Origin: CBDBBY01 sp965203215
GTDB lineage: Bacteria; Pseudomonadota; Alphaproteobacteria; Rhodobacterales; Rhodobacteraceae
Direction: 5' to 3'
DNA: 64,000 nt
NCBI GenBank assembly: GCA_965203215.1
Contig: CBDBBY010000001.1
Location: 2,294,001 to 2,358,000, forward strand
In this document: positions 26,877 to 35,219 of the stretch, piece by piece
Layout: every line of letters begins with the position of its first letter
Position numbering within the stretch: the first letter of the stretch is position 1
Notes under the pieces: model-generated
Databases searched by the model: none
Seen by the model: the letters and a program-made list of their open reading frames with translations, nothing else
What the model was told of the DNA's origin: nothing
Position numbers and translations under genes: made by a program

Positions 26877-27041
26877 GGGCGCATCCCATTTTTTGGTTGG
26901 ACGGGATGCCGCCGGCTGAAGGCCGATGCCGACGCCCTGCTCGCCGTCAGTTGCTGCTTCGAAAACCACCGCAGATCCGAAATCATGGATCGGAGGGATT
27001 TCTGCTCCGCAGCCGCCCAGCCAAAAATATCGGATGCGCCC
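26877..27041. mobile_element. MITE-like ISKra4 derivative 2
   Basis: About 165 bp is bounded by inverted ends GCGCATCCCATTTTTTGG and CCAAAAATATCGGATGCGC. Internally the plus strand reads KADADALLAVSCCFENHRRS then IMDRRDFCSAAA, an ISKra4 C-terminus. The right end touches the acyltransferase stop codon (27046), so it sits exactly at the gene's 3' end and may have replaced its terminator. Confidence 0.7.
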
Positions 27042-27045
27042 GACG

Positions 27046-28278
27046 TCAGGCCGCATCGTCCTTCCCTCCGCGCTGCCAAGGAGCCGTCCTGGGAAGGCGC
27101 CGTCCGTTCAGCTGCTTGCCGACGAAAGTGGACCGCACCAAGTAATGGTAGGTCGCCAAGGTGATCGCGGCAGTCATGCCCAGTACGAGGGCGAATTTCA
27201 TCCCGGCCGGAACCGGCCAGTCCGCGAACAAGGTCGGCAGCGTCATGACCAAGGGAGGATGCACGATGTACATCCAGTATGACGCGTCCGAAAGGTAGCG
27301 CCAGTAATTGCTGGGCATGTCCTGATAGCGAAGGAAAAGCCCGAGGAAGCCGAACGCCAGAAAGCAGACCGTCGGCGCCAGGAACACGGTCGAGCCGATA
27401 TGGGCGCCTGTCGCCGCCATGTCGCAGAAGCGCTCGCCTCCGCACCCGGCGTCGACGAAATGGCGGTGCGCGAAGAAGCATGCGACTCCGGCGATGAAAT
27501 ACCGCCAAGCGGGCCGCTTGAAGGACTCGAGGACGTCCCGACACTCGAAAATGAGCGCTCCGAAGAGAAAGAACACCCCGTAGACCGCCAAGACGCGGAC
27601 CGGCGGCAGCAGGCTGCCGGTGAAGTCGATCGACCACGACCTCATCTGATAAAGCGCCGCGCCGCTCAGAAGGATGAGCGCGGCCAATCCCAGTCGATGC
27701 AGCGAATTGGCGAACATGCCGAGGAAGCGGTCGCGGACGGACGCGGGAACGCGGCGGAGCAAGGGCGTCAGGAGGGCGGCGATGACGCAGAAGATAAGCA
27801 GATGGTACAGGAACCACAGGTGCATGAGGATGTCTTCGGGCACGCCGTCCATCTGCAGGGCCGCCGGAGGCGTATCGGCGAACTGCCCGGCGTACAGCAC
27901 GGCTCCGGCCATCAGCGGCGCGACGGCCAGCCAGCCGACGATGAGCGGAACGCCGATGCGGCTCCACCTGTGGCGCAGGAATTCCTTCGTTCCGCGCGTA
28001 CGGATCAGGTAGACCGCGAAGAAACCGGAAACCATGAAGAAGACCGGCATCCGGAAAACATGGATGAAATCGATGAGCCAATCAAAAAACGGACTGGTTC
28101 GCTCATCTTGGTAGGGCCACGGAACATCCTCCGGAAGATTGGGGAGATAAGTGATCGATGCATGAAACACGAGGCCCAGGAACATCATGGACGCGCGAAG
28201 ACGGTCGAGGGAATGGTATCGGGGGATGCGCGGCGCATCGCCGCCGCCCGCGGCCGATTGTTCGGGAATTCGGGTCAT
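27046..28278 (-). CDS. Acyltransferase family 3 membrane protein
   Basis: This 410-aa protein begins MTRIPEQSAAGGGDAPRIPR. The acyltransferase-3 signature follows (YHSLDRLRASMMFLGLVFHA, with the family R/H pair, and RMPVFFMVSGFFAVYLIRTR). It has about ten predicted membrane helices and a C-terminal NYWRYLSDASYWMYIVHPPL block. Such proteins O-acylate glucans, exopolysaccharides or other surface molecules at the inner membrane (OpgC-, NodX- or OafA-like). It is the upstream neighbour of the GH3 gene on the same strand, so the pair may make and attach an acyl group. Confidence 0.85.
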   Translation of the reverse strand: MTRIPEQSAAGGGDAPRIPRYHSLDRLRASMMFLGLVFHASITYLPNLPEDVPWPYQDERTSPFFDWLIDFIHVFRMPVFFMVSGFFAVYLIRTRGTKEFLRHRWSRIGVPLIVGWLAVAPLMAGAVLYAGQFADTPPAALQMDGVPEDILMHLWFLYHLLIFCVIAALLTPLLRRVPASVRDRFLGMFANSLHRLGLAALILLSGAALYQMRSWSIDFTGSLLPPVRVLAVYGVFFLFGALIFECRDVLESFKRPAWRYFIAGVACFFAHRHFVDAGCGGERFCDMAATGAHIGSTVFLAPTVCFLAFGFLGLFLRYQDMPSNYWRYLSDASYWMYIVHPPLVMTLPTLFADWPVPAGMKFALVLGMTAAITLATYHYLVRSTFVGKQLNGRRLPRTAPWQRGGKDDAA

Positions 28279-28754
28279 GCGGACCGCCTCGCGGGCACCT
28301 GGCGGGGGCGGCGGAAAATCGGCCCGCGACCCGTGTCGTCGGCCGTCGCATCGGCTCGGATCCGCGGTATTTCGCGAAGCGGCTTGCTGCTCATAAGGAT
28401 CTTGGACTTGAAATGCCGGACGGGAATTCCGCCGCTCCGCCGCGACCGTCGGGAATTGGCAGGCATATCGTTTCGTGAGCTCTTGCGATCACGCATCTCC
28501 CGTTGACTCGGAGCGGCCATGATACTTGATCGCGCAGGCACTTCCAGAGAAATCTGCGACTCGAAACGGGTGCGTTCCTTTTTTTGGGGAGCCGGGCGGT
28601 TCGGCTGTTTGCGGTGGGGCGTGCTTTCTCTCCGGCATGGATCTCTTCCTTCGAGTTTCCGGCTCGTTCGTTCAGCCGATTGCTCTCCGGAAAACCCGGG
28701 GCAGTTCAATTGAACGACAGAGCGAAAGGCCGGACGGAATTTCTTCAATATGGA
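28279..28754. other. Intergenic stretch upstream of acyltransferase, containing a 37-bp repeat
   Basis: I see no convincing gene on either strand. At 28674-28710 lies a 37-bp sequence (beginning AGCCGATTGCTCTCCGG) identical to 53458-53494. The remaining sequence probably holds the acyltransferase promoter. Confidence 0.4.
28674..28710 (+). repeat. 37-bp exact repeat, copy 1
   Basis: Base-for-base identical to 53458-53494 (starts AGCCGATTGCTCTCC, ends GGGGCAGTTCAAT) and in the same orientation. Flanking sequences differ. Confidence 0.85.
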
Positions 28755-29324
28755 TCAGGCAAGAAGGTGCTCGACCTGCAAAAGGAATCCGGAGCCCAGA
28801 TCGTTGACGATCGAAACCGTTTTGACGCCGTAGGAGGTCAAATCCAGTGCTTCGCGACTGTCAGTTACCCTGGAATGCGATGAATCCGGGCGACTCAGTT
28901 TCAGATGCAACGTTTTTTCCGAGCCGACCGCTTTCATTATTGCGAGCACTTCGTCCAGAAAGCCCACGCCGGACAGCATGGTCGTGCGCCCCTCATCCCG
29001 GTTCGACTCGACGCGCCGCAACGCGATTTCGCCGAGGTGGCTCCTCCCGAATTTCGGCTTCAGCACGTTTTCGCTGTATTGAATGTACGCATCCCGCGGC
29101 GTGAGCCCGCCGAATTCGCTGCAAGGCTCGTCTTTCCGGTCCTCGAAATGGAAAACGCCTGTTTCTTCGCCGAGACCGTAATGGGCGTGCGCCATCCGCT
29201 TCAGCGCATCGGAAAGCGCGAAGTGATCCGAAAACTCCGCTCCCAGCAGTTCGCTTAGGTATTCGCCTGTGCGATTCTTTCCGGAACGCGGCGGCCCGGA
29301 AATCAAAACGAGCAGATACTTCAC
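28755..29324 (-). CDS. P-loop nucleotide kinase-like protein
   Basis: It starts at a GTG at 29324 (MKYLLVLISGPPRSGKNRTG), 189 aa. The N-terminal GPPRSGKN P-loop, then LSELLGAEFSDHFALSDALK and RMAHAHYGLG, resemble phage-type deoxynucleoside monophosphate kinases (T4 gp1-like), which use the R/K of the lid for dNMP binding. The C-terminal half (GVGFLDEVLAIMKAVGSEKT then LKLSRPDSSHS) fits a lid and sugar-binding region but is divergent. It overlaps an upstream small ORF by GTGA. A phage or mobile-element origin is plausible. Confidence 0.6.
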   Translation of the reverse strand: MKYLLVLISGPPRSGKNRTGEYLSELLGAEFSDHFALSDALKRMAHAHYGLGEETGVFHFEDRKDEPCSEFGGLTPRDAYIQYSENVLKPKFGRSHLGEIALRRVESNRDEGRTTMLSGVGFLDEVLAIMKAVGSEKTLHLKLSRPDSSHSRVTDSREALDLTSYGVKTVSIVNDLGSGFLLQVEHLLA

Positions 29325-29551
29325 CGATGCAGCCGCGAACGCGCTTTATGCGTTGTCTCCGATTGGAGGAACCGCTTGCCCTTGATGAAAATCCGCCGCT
29401 CTCCCATTCTGCAGCTGATCAGTCCCAACACGCAGAGGCGAACACCCGCTGCCGCAAACGAATTGTCGAACATCGCAATTGCACTCCGAAGGGCGCAGCG
29501 AGCCGGGAAATCTTCTGCGACGGAAATCCACTGCCCGCTTGGATCCGACAA
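29321..29551 (-). CDS. Small hypothetical protein coupled to the nucleotide kinase gene
   Basis: A 76-aa frame (SDPSGQWISVAEDFPARCAL, then SFAAAGVRLCVLGLISCRMG) ends TTHKARSRLHR, and its TGA overlaps the kinase GTG by 4 nt. That overlap is the main evidence that it is translated. I do not recognise the family. The indicated TTG start is uncertain, and upstream sequence is soon replaced by a MITE-like element, so its 5' end may be lost. Confidence 0.4.
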   Translation of the reverse strand: MSDPSGQWISVAEDFPARCALRSAIAMFDNSFAAAGVRLCVLGLISCRMGERRIFIKGKRFLQSETTHKARSRLHR

Positions 29552-29641
29552 ATCGTCAATCCTTCAGTCGAAGGAGGGACTATTTCAACTGCAACATGAA
29601 TTCAACGCGGTTTGGGCGTTCGCACGCGAAGGCCCTGCGCA

Positions 29642-29815
29642 GGGGGCGGGTTCCATTTTTGGATGAGGAGGGAGAGGCTCTGCTGGTCGGAAGCGGGGCC
29701 AACGCTCTGACCGCCTTCAAATGCTGCATCGAAAACATTCGTTGGGCTGAATTCCTTGATTGGAGGGTTTGTCGCGCTGCCGTCTGACCAAAAATGGGAT
29801 GCACTCCGCACCCCT
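29642..29815. mobile_element. MITE-like ISKra4 derivative 3
   Basis: The ends are GGGTTCCATTTTTGG and CCAAAAATGGGATGCAC. Internally the plus strand reads LVGSGANALTAFKCCIENIR then WAEFLDWRVCRAAV and a stop, the extreme C-terminus of an ISKra4 transposase. The right end lies just upstream of the truncated HigB promoter region. Confidence 0.7.
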
Positions 29816-29851
29816 TGAGTATCATGTATCATGATATAATATGTGTCCGAC
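29816..29851 (+). promoter_or_regulatory. Promoter/operator-like palindrome upstream of HigB fragment
   Basis: TATCATGATA (29827-29836) is a perfect 10-bp palindrome, preceded by the related GTATCATG and overlapping TATAAT at 29835-29840, 11 bp before the ATG at 29852. A palindrome on the -10 is the usual HigA-type autoregulatory operator layout. A CCTTGA at -35 with 16-bp spacing is possible. No HigA gene remains nearby, so the operator would be orphaned. Confidence 0.45.
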
Positions 29852-30028
29852 ATGATCCAAAGCACCCAAGGCAGATTCGCCGCCAACGCCGTGAAGGGCA
29901 AGTATGCCAAAGGCTTCCCCAACGACTTGGTGAAGGTTGCGCGAGCAATGCTGACGGCATTGGATGCCGCAGCTGCCATAAATGATTTACGCTTTCCTCC
30001 AAGCAACCACGGTTTCGCATTCGCTTGA
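29852..30028 (+). pseudogene. HigB-type killer protein, C-terminally truncated
   Basis: The frame MIQSTQGRFAANAVKGKYAK then GFPNDLVKVARAMLTALDAA and INDLRFPPSNH matches the N-terminal two thirds of plasmid-maintenance killer (HigB) toxins: K-x-F-P-x-D-L-x-K-V-A-x-x-x-L-x-x-L-[N/D]-A-A, L-x-D-L-R-[V/F]-PP. The family is about 92 aa; here 58 residues remain before a stop. The RNase-active C-terminal region and the downstream HigA gene are absent, replaced by the AAA ATPase gene. Confidence 0.6.
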
Positions 30029-30088
30029 TCAGCTGGTTGGGACAATCGGAAATGCATTGATCAAGACTGAAGCGAAGGTACATTGATC

Positions 30089-31312
30089 GTGAACAAACCC
30101 TCTGACTTAAGTTTCAAGCCCGGCGCAGGAGAAACCCCGCCGTTCTTGGCGGGCCGCAAGAAAGAAAAGGAAGAAATCAAGCGGATACTTGACCGTCTGA
30201 AAAACGGCAACAGCCCAGGGCAGAACATCGTCTTGATCGGCCCTCGCGGGAACGGAAAAACCGTGCTATTGCAATGGGTGAAAGAAGAGATTGGTCGCTA
30301 CGAAGGAAAAGTTAGATGTTTAACACTGCTTCCTCATTGTTTCCGGACGCACGATGACCTCGTCAAATCACTGAAGAGTCCGGGAAGTTTTAAAGTAAAA
30401 CAGATAATCGCAAAGCTGCCTTTCTTTGAATTTCAAGTTTCGTCTCGAGGAGCAAAGAAGGAAATGCTCAGGGATGTATTGGAGCGGAGATGTTCCGAAA
30501 GCGGCTTGGCGATATTGATCGACGAGGCGCACACACTGTACAAGCACCCGGATGCAGTTCGCGAATTTTTCACCGAGGTTCAAACGCTTGCAAGTGATGG
30601 TCGTCCATTGCTGCTGATCCTTGCCGGCACCCCGAACATCTTGCAGAACTTTACCGAGATTGAAATCTCATTTTGGAACCGAATAAAGAAATTCGGCATT
30701 GGGCTCCTTGAAGATTCGGAGGCGAAAGAAGCTCTCCGTACTCCCTTGAAGCGGATGGGTTACGACATCGAGGATAGAGCACTTGACCGGGCGGCCGATG
30801 AAGCGCAGCGCTATCCCTATTTTCTTCAGATTGTGGGTTCCAAGCTGCATCGAGCAGCCGAGGCGGAGCCTGGCAAGCTTGGAAGCGGAAAAGAAATAGG
30901 CGACGCAATACTGAAGCAAGCTTTGACGGAATTCGGCGCTGAGCGGGATAATTACTATAACCTCCGTTATCGAGAACTTCGATATGAGGGCATCCTAGAC
31001 GTAGCGGAAGCCGTTGCGTCGCGCTTTGTTTTGCATAAGGAGGGATCGATTACCGGCGGTGCGTTGGAAGTTACCATTAAAGAATGCATCGACAGAAGAG
31101 AATCAACGGAGAACAGCATAGATGAGCTTGCTGACGAGCTTGAAAAAAAGCTTCGATATAATGGCTTTGTTTGGAGCCAGATTGGAAAAGAGCGCCGGTG
31201 CGAGCCCGGAATTCCGAGCCTGATGAATTACGTCTTGAAATGGAAAGATGATCGTGACCGCGAACTTGAGCGAAACCGCGAGTCATCGCCTCCCCATCCG
31301 GCGCCCGGATGA
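30089..31312 (+). CDS. AAA ATPase, intact paralogue
   Basis: The start is GTG 30089 (MNKPSDLSFKPGAGETPPFL), chosen because it aligns with the ATG start of the broken paralogue at 14469. The product is 407 aa. Walker A is LIGPRGNGKTVL at about residues 50-60, Walker B GLAILIDEAHTL, sensor-1-like LLLILAGTPN, and a winged-helix-like C-terminal region follows RYRELRYEGILDVAEAVASR, ending RCEPGIPSLMNYVLKWKDD. It resembles the Orc1/Cdc6- and ExeA-like single ATPases found in islands. No partner gene is obvious. The older copy at 13.3-14.5 kb suggests the family is repeatedly acquired or duplicated. Confidence 0.75.
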   Translation: MNKPSDLSFKPGAGETPPFLAGRKKEKEEIKRILDRLKNGNSPGQNIVLIGPRGNGKTVLLQWVKEEIGRYEGKVRCLTLLPHCFRTHDDLVKSLKSPGSFKVKQIIAKLPFFEFQVSSRGAKKEMLRDVLERRCSESGLAILIDEAHTLYKHPDAVREFFTEVQTLASDGRPLLLILAGTPNILQNFTEIEISFWNRIKKFGIGLLEDSEAKEALRTPLKRMGYDIEDRALDRAADEAQRYPYFLQIVGSKLHRAAEAEPGKLGSGKEIGDAILKQALTEFGAERDNYYNLRYRELRYEGILDVAEAVASRFVLHKEGSITGGALEVTIKECIDRRESTENSIDELADELEKKLRYNGFVWSQIGKERRCEPGIPSLMNYVLKWKDDRDRELERNRESSPPHPAPG

Positions 31313-32343
31313 AAATGGATTAGGGCGGCGCATCGCTTGAGCGGGTTGTCGAAGGTTGCCGGCGGTTCATGCGGCAGCGTTGAGTCCGGATCAAGGCTGG
31401 TTAATTGAACATGAATGTTTTGGAGCTGTTTTCAGCAAGTATCTTGTCGGCTTGGATTGGAAACAAGCGCAATGCTGCGATTATGTGATCGACTTCCAAT
31501 CGATCCGACTTCGATACGGCAGCGTTGGGAACCAGTGATCCGGACTGCATGAATCCAACGGCGTTCATGAGGTGCGCGATTGGGTGCATGCCGGTCTTGC
31601 GCTATCCGTCGTGATGTTGGGGGTGTCCAGCGAACTCAAGCGCAATATTGTTGCTTGGGGCCATTGGATTACGCGGCGTTCCGAAGATTCTTGGATGGAT
31701 CAAGAGACCGGGTATTGCTGCGTGGAGTTGGGCGAAGCGGCCGCGCGTGCGGCTGCTCTTGTCCTATCAAAGGGGGCATTCCATGTCTTTTTTGGTCAGG
31801 CGGGATGCAGCTGGTCGAAAGCTAACGCCTGCTCGACGAATGCTGCATTGAGTACAACTTCAATGCGCCAAAGTACAGATTGATGCCTGCGGATACAGAT
31901 GCGGCGGCGTCCGCGCTCCATCAAAAGGTTCAAGAAGTCGATCTTGGAATTCATCGAACTGCAAAGCCGGATGGCGGCGGCTGATCGAAATCCGCTCAAG
32001 AGAGAAGATGTTTCACGCCCACGCCAAACAAACAGTTGACAACTCAAATTATTCGTAAGATTCAGGTCTTCTTGCGTATGATCATAGGATAGTCGCCATG
32101 CGAAAAAGACAGGGCAACGATCCAACGCGCTTCATCGCCTCGCCTGACTTCTGTGACTAAGAGCGTCCGAGGCAATTCGCAGAGTTGGCGCGTTACTGCG
32201 GAAGCCCTTACCATTTGCGCAAGCCGCAAGCGAAGGGCTTTTCCGCCACAGCGCATGGATTCAACAAGTCGCCGTGTGACGGCAACATTTCTCTCAGGCG
32301 ACCCGAGGCCAATCAATTGCTACGCGAAGGAATCAGCCGATCC
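31313..32343. other. 1-kb stretch without a supported gene; ISKra4-like left end inside
   Basis: Several overlapping short frames exist on both strands but none has a clear start signal or recognisable domain. At about 31769-31850 a sequence resembling the left end and adjoining part of the ISKra4-derived elements occurs (GGGGGCATTCCATG, TTTTTTGGTCAGGCGGGATG). A minus-strand ORF (32062-32316, ending FSHGDYPMIIRKKT) looks mildly protein-like but is uncertain. Confidence 0.35.
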
Positions 32344-32535
32344 ATGATTAGTGAATGGCTTCAAGAGTTTCCGCCGAATTATGTTTTGCCGAAGTACTTA
32401 TGGGCAGTTAAGGGCAAATATGCATTTGAAGCAAAGCTATCAAAAGGAACATTGAAGTATCATGGCTATGAATTGCTGGAGAACGACTCGCAACGGGAAT
32501 ACGTTATGACGTTTGGAAAGAACGATGTCCGATGA
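32344..32535 (+). CDS. Small protein coupled to the ImmA-like pseudopeptidase
   Basis: ATG 32344 opens MISEWLQEFPPNYVLPKYLW then AVKGKYAFEAKLSKGTLKYH and GYELLENDSQREYVMTFGKN, 63 aa. I do not recognise it. It overlaps the next gene by 11 nt, and its end contains that gene's ribosome-binding site (GGAAAG), which argues for translational coupling and a functional pair. The frame is open further upstream (to 32185) but without a better start. Confidence 0.5.
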   Translation: MISEWLQEFPPNYVLPKYLWAVKGKYAFEAKLSKGTLKYHGYELLENDSQREYVMTFGKNDVR

Positions 32536-33886
32536 ACTGAAAATATTGCTCAAAAGGCCGCGAAGAGAATACAAGTATGATTTGGGCGATCAAGAGGAGG
32601 CCGCAACCCTTGGGCTGCTGATCATAAAAACTCCGTCCCGTATCCTTACGCTAGGCTTGAACAAACATGTCAAGGAGCGTCGCGAAGGTCCGCTAGTCTC
32701 CGCGTATCCCGTAGCTGAATGGTTTGCGTGGAACTGGTGGCGTTTGACTTCCGAAATCGGCGAACGCCCCGCAAATGAGTCTACAGCTCGCGAGTGGGAT
32801 TTTTCACATCGCATTTCCACTATCGGAAGCGGTTACGATTGGCCAAATATTTCCATCTATTCGGATGGCTGCATATCTTACTTGGATTCCACTCGATCCA
32901 TGCCGAATTCCGTAAGGTCATTCGAATATTGCGATTCATCTCTGGCGATTGTATCGACAAAAGCTTTAGAAGGCGCAATGAGCGATTTTATTGATAATAC
33001 CATAGAGTTGTTGGAAGACAAAGGGATTCAAGATTCGAACCTTCAACGTCTTTGGAAAGACTTGATGTCTAAACGGTCGAGTTCTGATGACGCGCGCTGC
33101 AGGGCCATGGAAGCTCGATTGGGATTGAATCCCGATGATTTGGACGAAGATGAAATTTGCACAATTCTTGGCTACGTGGACTCGATTGGCCCGGATGCTC
33201 TCAACGAAGTGGCGGCCGATGCGGCCCGGATGGGATATTCGGCCGGAAACTTTCCGTCGACCGAGATGTTTCAAAATGCTTCGGCTGAATTCGGATTCGA
33301 CGTTTCACTGGATTCGATGGTGACACTTTCGGAAAAATCCGCGGATCATTCGAATAGCGTATGGAAGTATGGGGAAGAGGAAGCCTGGCAGATCGGGAAA
33401 GAACTGGCGGGAATGCTGCGATCACAAGAAAAATTGAATGTGAAAAGCATATCAAATCGCCAGCTTGCTCAATGCGCGGGACTGAAAGAATCCGCGATTT
33501 CCGACCTTTCAAATCATTGGGAGAAAATGTCATTTCGGTTCAAAAATGACAATTCGGTTTCGAAATTGACCTTGCGGCCCAAATGGGAAACAGGGAGAAG
33601 GTTTGAGCTCGCGCGGTTGATCGGAGATCTCGTGGCGCGGGAATTTTGGAAACTCCCGGAGGAACGGCTGTCGCCCGCGACGGGCGCAAGCAGTTACAGG
33701 CAGAAGCTGCAAAGAGCTTTTGCCGCGGAATTTTTATGCCCTATTGAGTATATTGATGAGATAAGCGGAAAAGATTACACGCCGGAAAAACAAAGAAAGG
33801 TAGCTAAGGAATTCAACGTGTCAGAGCAGGTCGTTTCTTGGCAGATTTGGAATCACAATAGAATTAGAGAATCAAGCATTTTGTAA
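32525..33886 (+). CDS. ImmA/IrrE-like protein with degenerate metal site
   Basis: ATG 32525 (MSDELKILLKRPRREYKYDL) is preceded by GGAAAG; 453 aa. The N-terminal 150 residues (YPVAEWFAWNWWRLTSEIGE, YDWPNISIYSDGC) are unknown to me. The C-terminal 96 residues follow the ImmA/IrrE pattern RRF-LA-ELGH...RQ-A--FAAEFL-P. At residues about 358-371, however, the sequence is RRFELARLIGDLVA, so the H-E-x-x-H ligands are replaced by R, L and D, and the downstream acidic ligand is also missing in YRQKLQRAFAAEFLCP. It is therefore predicted to be catalytically dead and to act as a binding or sensor module. It pairs with the 63-aa upstream gene. Confidence 0.6.
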   Translation: MSDELKILLKRPRREYKYDLGDQEEAATLGLLIIKTPSRILTLGLNKHVKERREGPLVSAYPVAEWFAWNWWRLTSEIGERPANESTAREWDFSHRISTIGSGYDWPNISIYSDGCISYLDSTRSMPNSVRSFEYCDSSLAIVSTKALEGAMSDFIDNTIELLEDKGIQDSNLQRLWKDLMSKRSSSDDARCRAMEARLGLNPDDLDEDEICTILGYVDSIGPDALNEVAADAARMGYSAGNFPSTEMFQNASAEFGFDVSLDSMVTLSEKSADHSNSVWKYGEEEAWQIGKELAGMLRSQEKLNVKSISNRQLAQCAGLKESAISDLSNHWEKMSFRFKNDNSVSKLTLRPKWETGRRFELARLIGDLVAREFWKLPEERLSPATGASSYRQKLQRAFAAEFLCPIEYIDEISGKDYTPEKQRKVAKEFNVSEQVVSWQIWNHNRIRESSIL

Positions 33887-34130
33887 GCATTTCGACGCGG
33901 CTCGGCCGCTCGCAGGATGGCCCGGAATACTTGATTGCAGTCAACCCGACTTCCTGCCGCGCCGATCCCGGATACGGCGGCAATCGGCGCAGCGCCGCAA
34001 ATTTCAGGCAAGGCAAGCTCCTGTCCGGCAGATTGCAGCGCGCTTCGAACGGACTCGCCGGCGTTTCAAGCCACTCTGTCGAAACGACTTATCGACGGTT
34101 CAGTTCGAATGGCGGCGTCAGCCGTCGGGA

Positions 34131-35216
34131 TCAAGCTTTGAGAAGTGCGCGGCCGTCGCTCCCGAACAAATGCATATTCTCGAGATCGAACCGAAGACCG
34201 ACATTGCCGCCCGGAGCGAGCGGAAGGCCCGGCGGAGCGCGCACGACCAAGGGGGGCTGCGATATCCCTGTCTGGAAATACACGACTGATTCTGAACCAA
34301 GCTTTTCCACGATCTCAATTTTGGCTCGAAGATGACCATCGTCGGCGTCGACGACCTGAATGTGCTCCGGGCGTATCCCGAACGCGACCGGCATCGGGCG
34401 AGCCGCCATGCTCGAGAGCCGACCGGCTTTGATCGAAGCGGTCCCGATGCGCAACTCCATGGCTCCATCGGCACGCGCCAGCTCTCCATCCAGAAAGTTC
34501 ATCGCCGGCGAGCCGATGAAACTGGCCACGAATTTGTTCACCGGCCGCTCATACAGCTCGATGGGCGAGCCGGTTTGCTCAATCATGCCGTTGTTGAATA
34601 CGACGATCCGGTCCGCGAGAGTCATGGCCTCGGTCTGGTCGTGCGTCACATAGACGACGGTCGTGCCGAGCCGCTTGTGAAGCCTTGCGATCTCAAGGCG
34701 CATCTGGACCCGCAGAGCCGCGTCCAGATTGGAGAGAGGCTCGTCGAACAGAAACACCTTCGGATTTCCGATTATGGACCTGCCGATCGCCACCCGCTGG
34801 CGCTGCCCTCCGGACAGCTGGCGAGGCTTTCGTGAAAGCAGATCCTCGACCTGCAGAATGGCGGCGGTCTCCGCCACTCTCCGCGAAACCGTCTCTTTCG
34901 GCACTTTGGACAGGCGGAGTCCGAATCCGATATTCTGTTCGACCGTCATATGCGGAAACAAAGCGTAGGATTGGAAGACCATCGCGACGCCCCGATTGGA
35001 GGGCTTCTCTCGCGTGACGTCCCTTTCATCGATGAATATTCGCCCCTCGGAGACGTCCTCCAAGCCCGTTATCAGCCGAAGCATCGTGGATTTGCCGCAT
35101 CCCGACGGCCCGACGAAGACCAGGAACTCTCCATGGGGGACCGAAAGATCGACTCCTCGGATCACTTCCTGATCTCCGAACGACTTCCTGACTCCCTCGA
35201 TTTTCAGATTGGACAT
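34131..35216 (-). CDS. Sugar ABC transporter ATP-binding protein (UgpC/MalK type)
   Basis: This 361-aa protein (MSNLKIEGVRKSFGDQEVIR) has Walker A GPSGCGKST, Q-loop MVFQSYALFPHMT, signature LSGGQRQRVAIGRSI, Walker B VFLFDEPLSNLD, H-loop YVTHDQTEAMTLADRI and a C-terminal OB-fold (TOBE) region (GIRPEHIQVVDAD). It is the energising subunit of a CUT1 importer. It is the last gene of a four-gene minus-strand operon and begins 3 nt after the second permease stop. The length matches MalK/UgpC. Confidence 0.9.
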   Translation of the reverse strand: MSNLKIEGVRKSFGDQEVIRGVDLSVPHGEFLVFVGPSGCGKSTMLRLITGLEDVSEGRIFIDERDVTREKPSNRGVAMVFQSYALFPHMTVEQNIGFGLRLSKVPKETVSRRVAETAAILQVEDLLSRKPRQLSGGQRQRVAIGRSIIGNPKVFLFDEPLSNLDAALRVQMRLEIARLHKRLGTTVVYVTHDQTEAMTLADRIVVFNNGMIEQTGSPIELYERPVNKFVASFIGSPAMNFLDGELARADGAMELRIGTASIKAGRLSSMAARPMPVAFGIRPEHIQVVDADDGHLRAKIEIVEKLGSESVVYFQTGISQPPLVVRAPPGLPLAPGGNVGLRFDLENMHLFGSDGRALLKA

Positions 35217-35219
35217 CGT

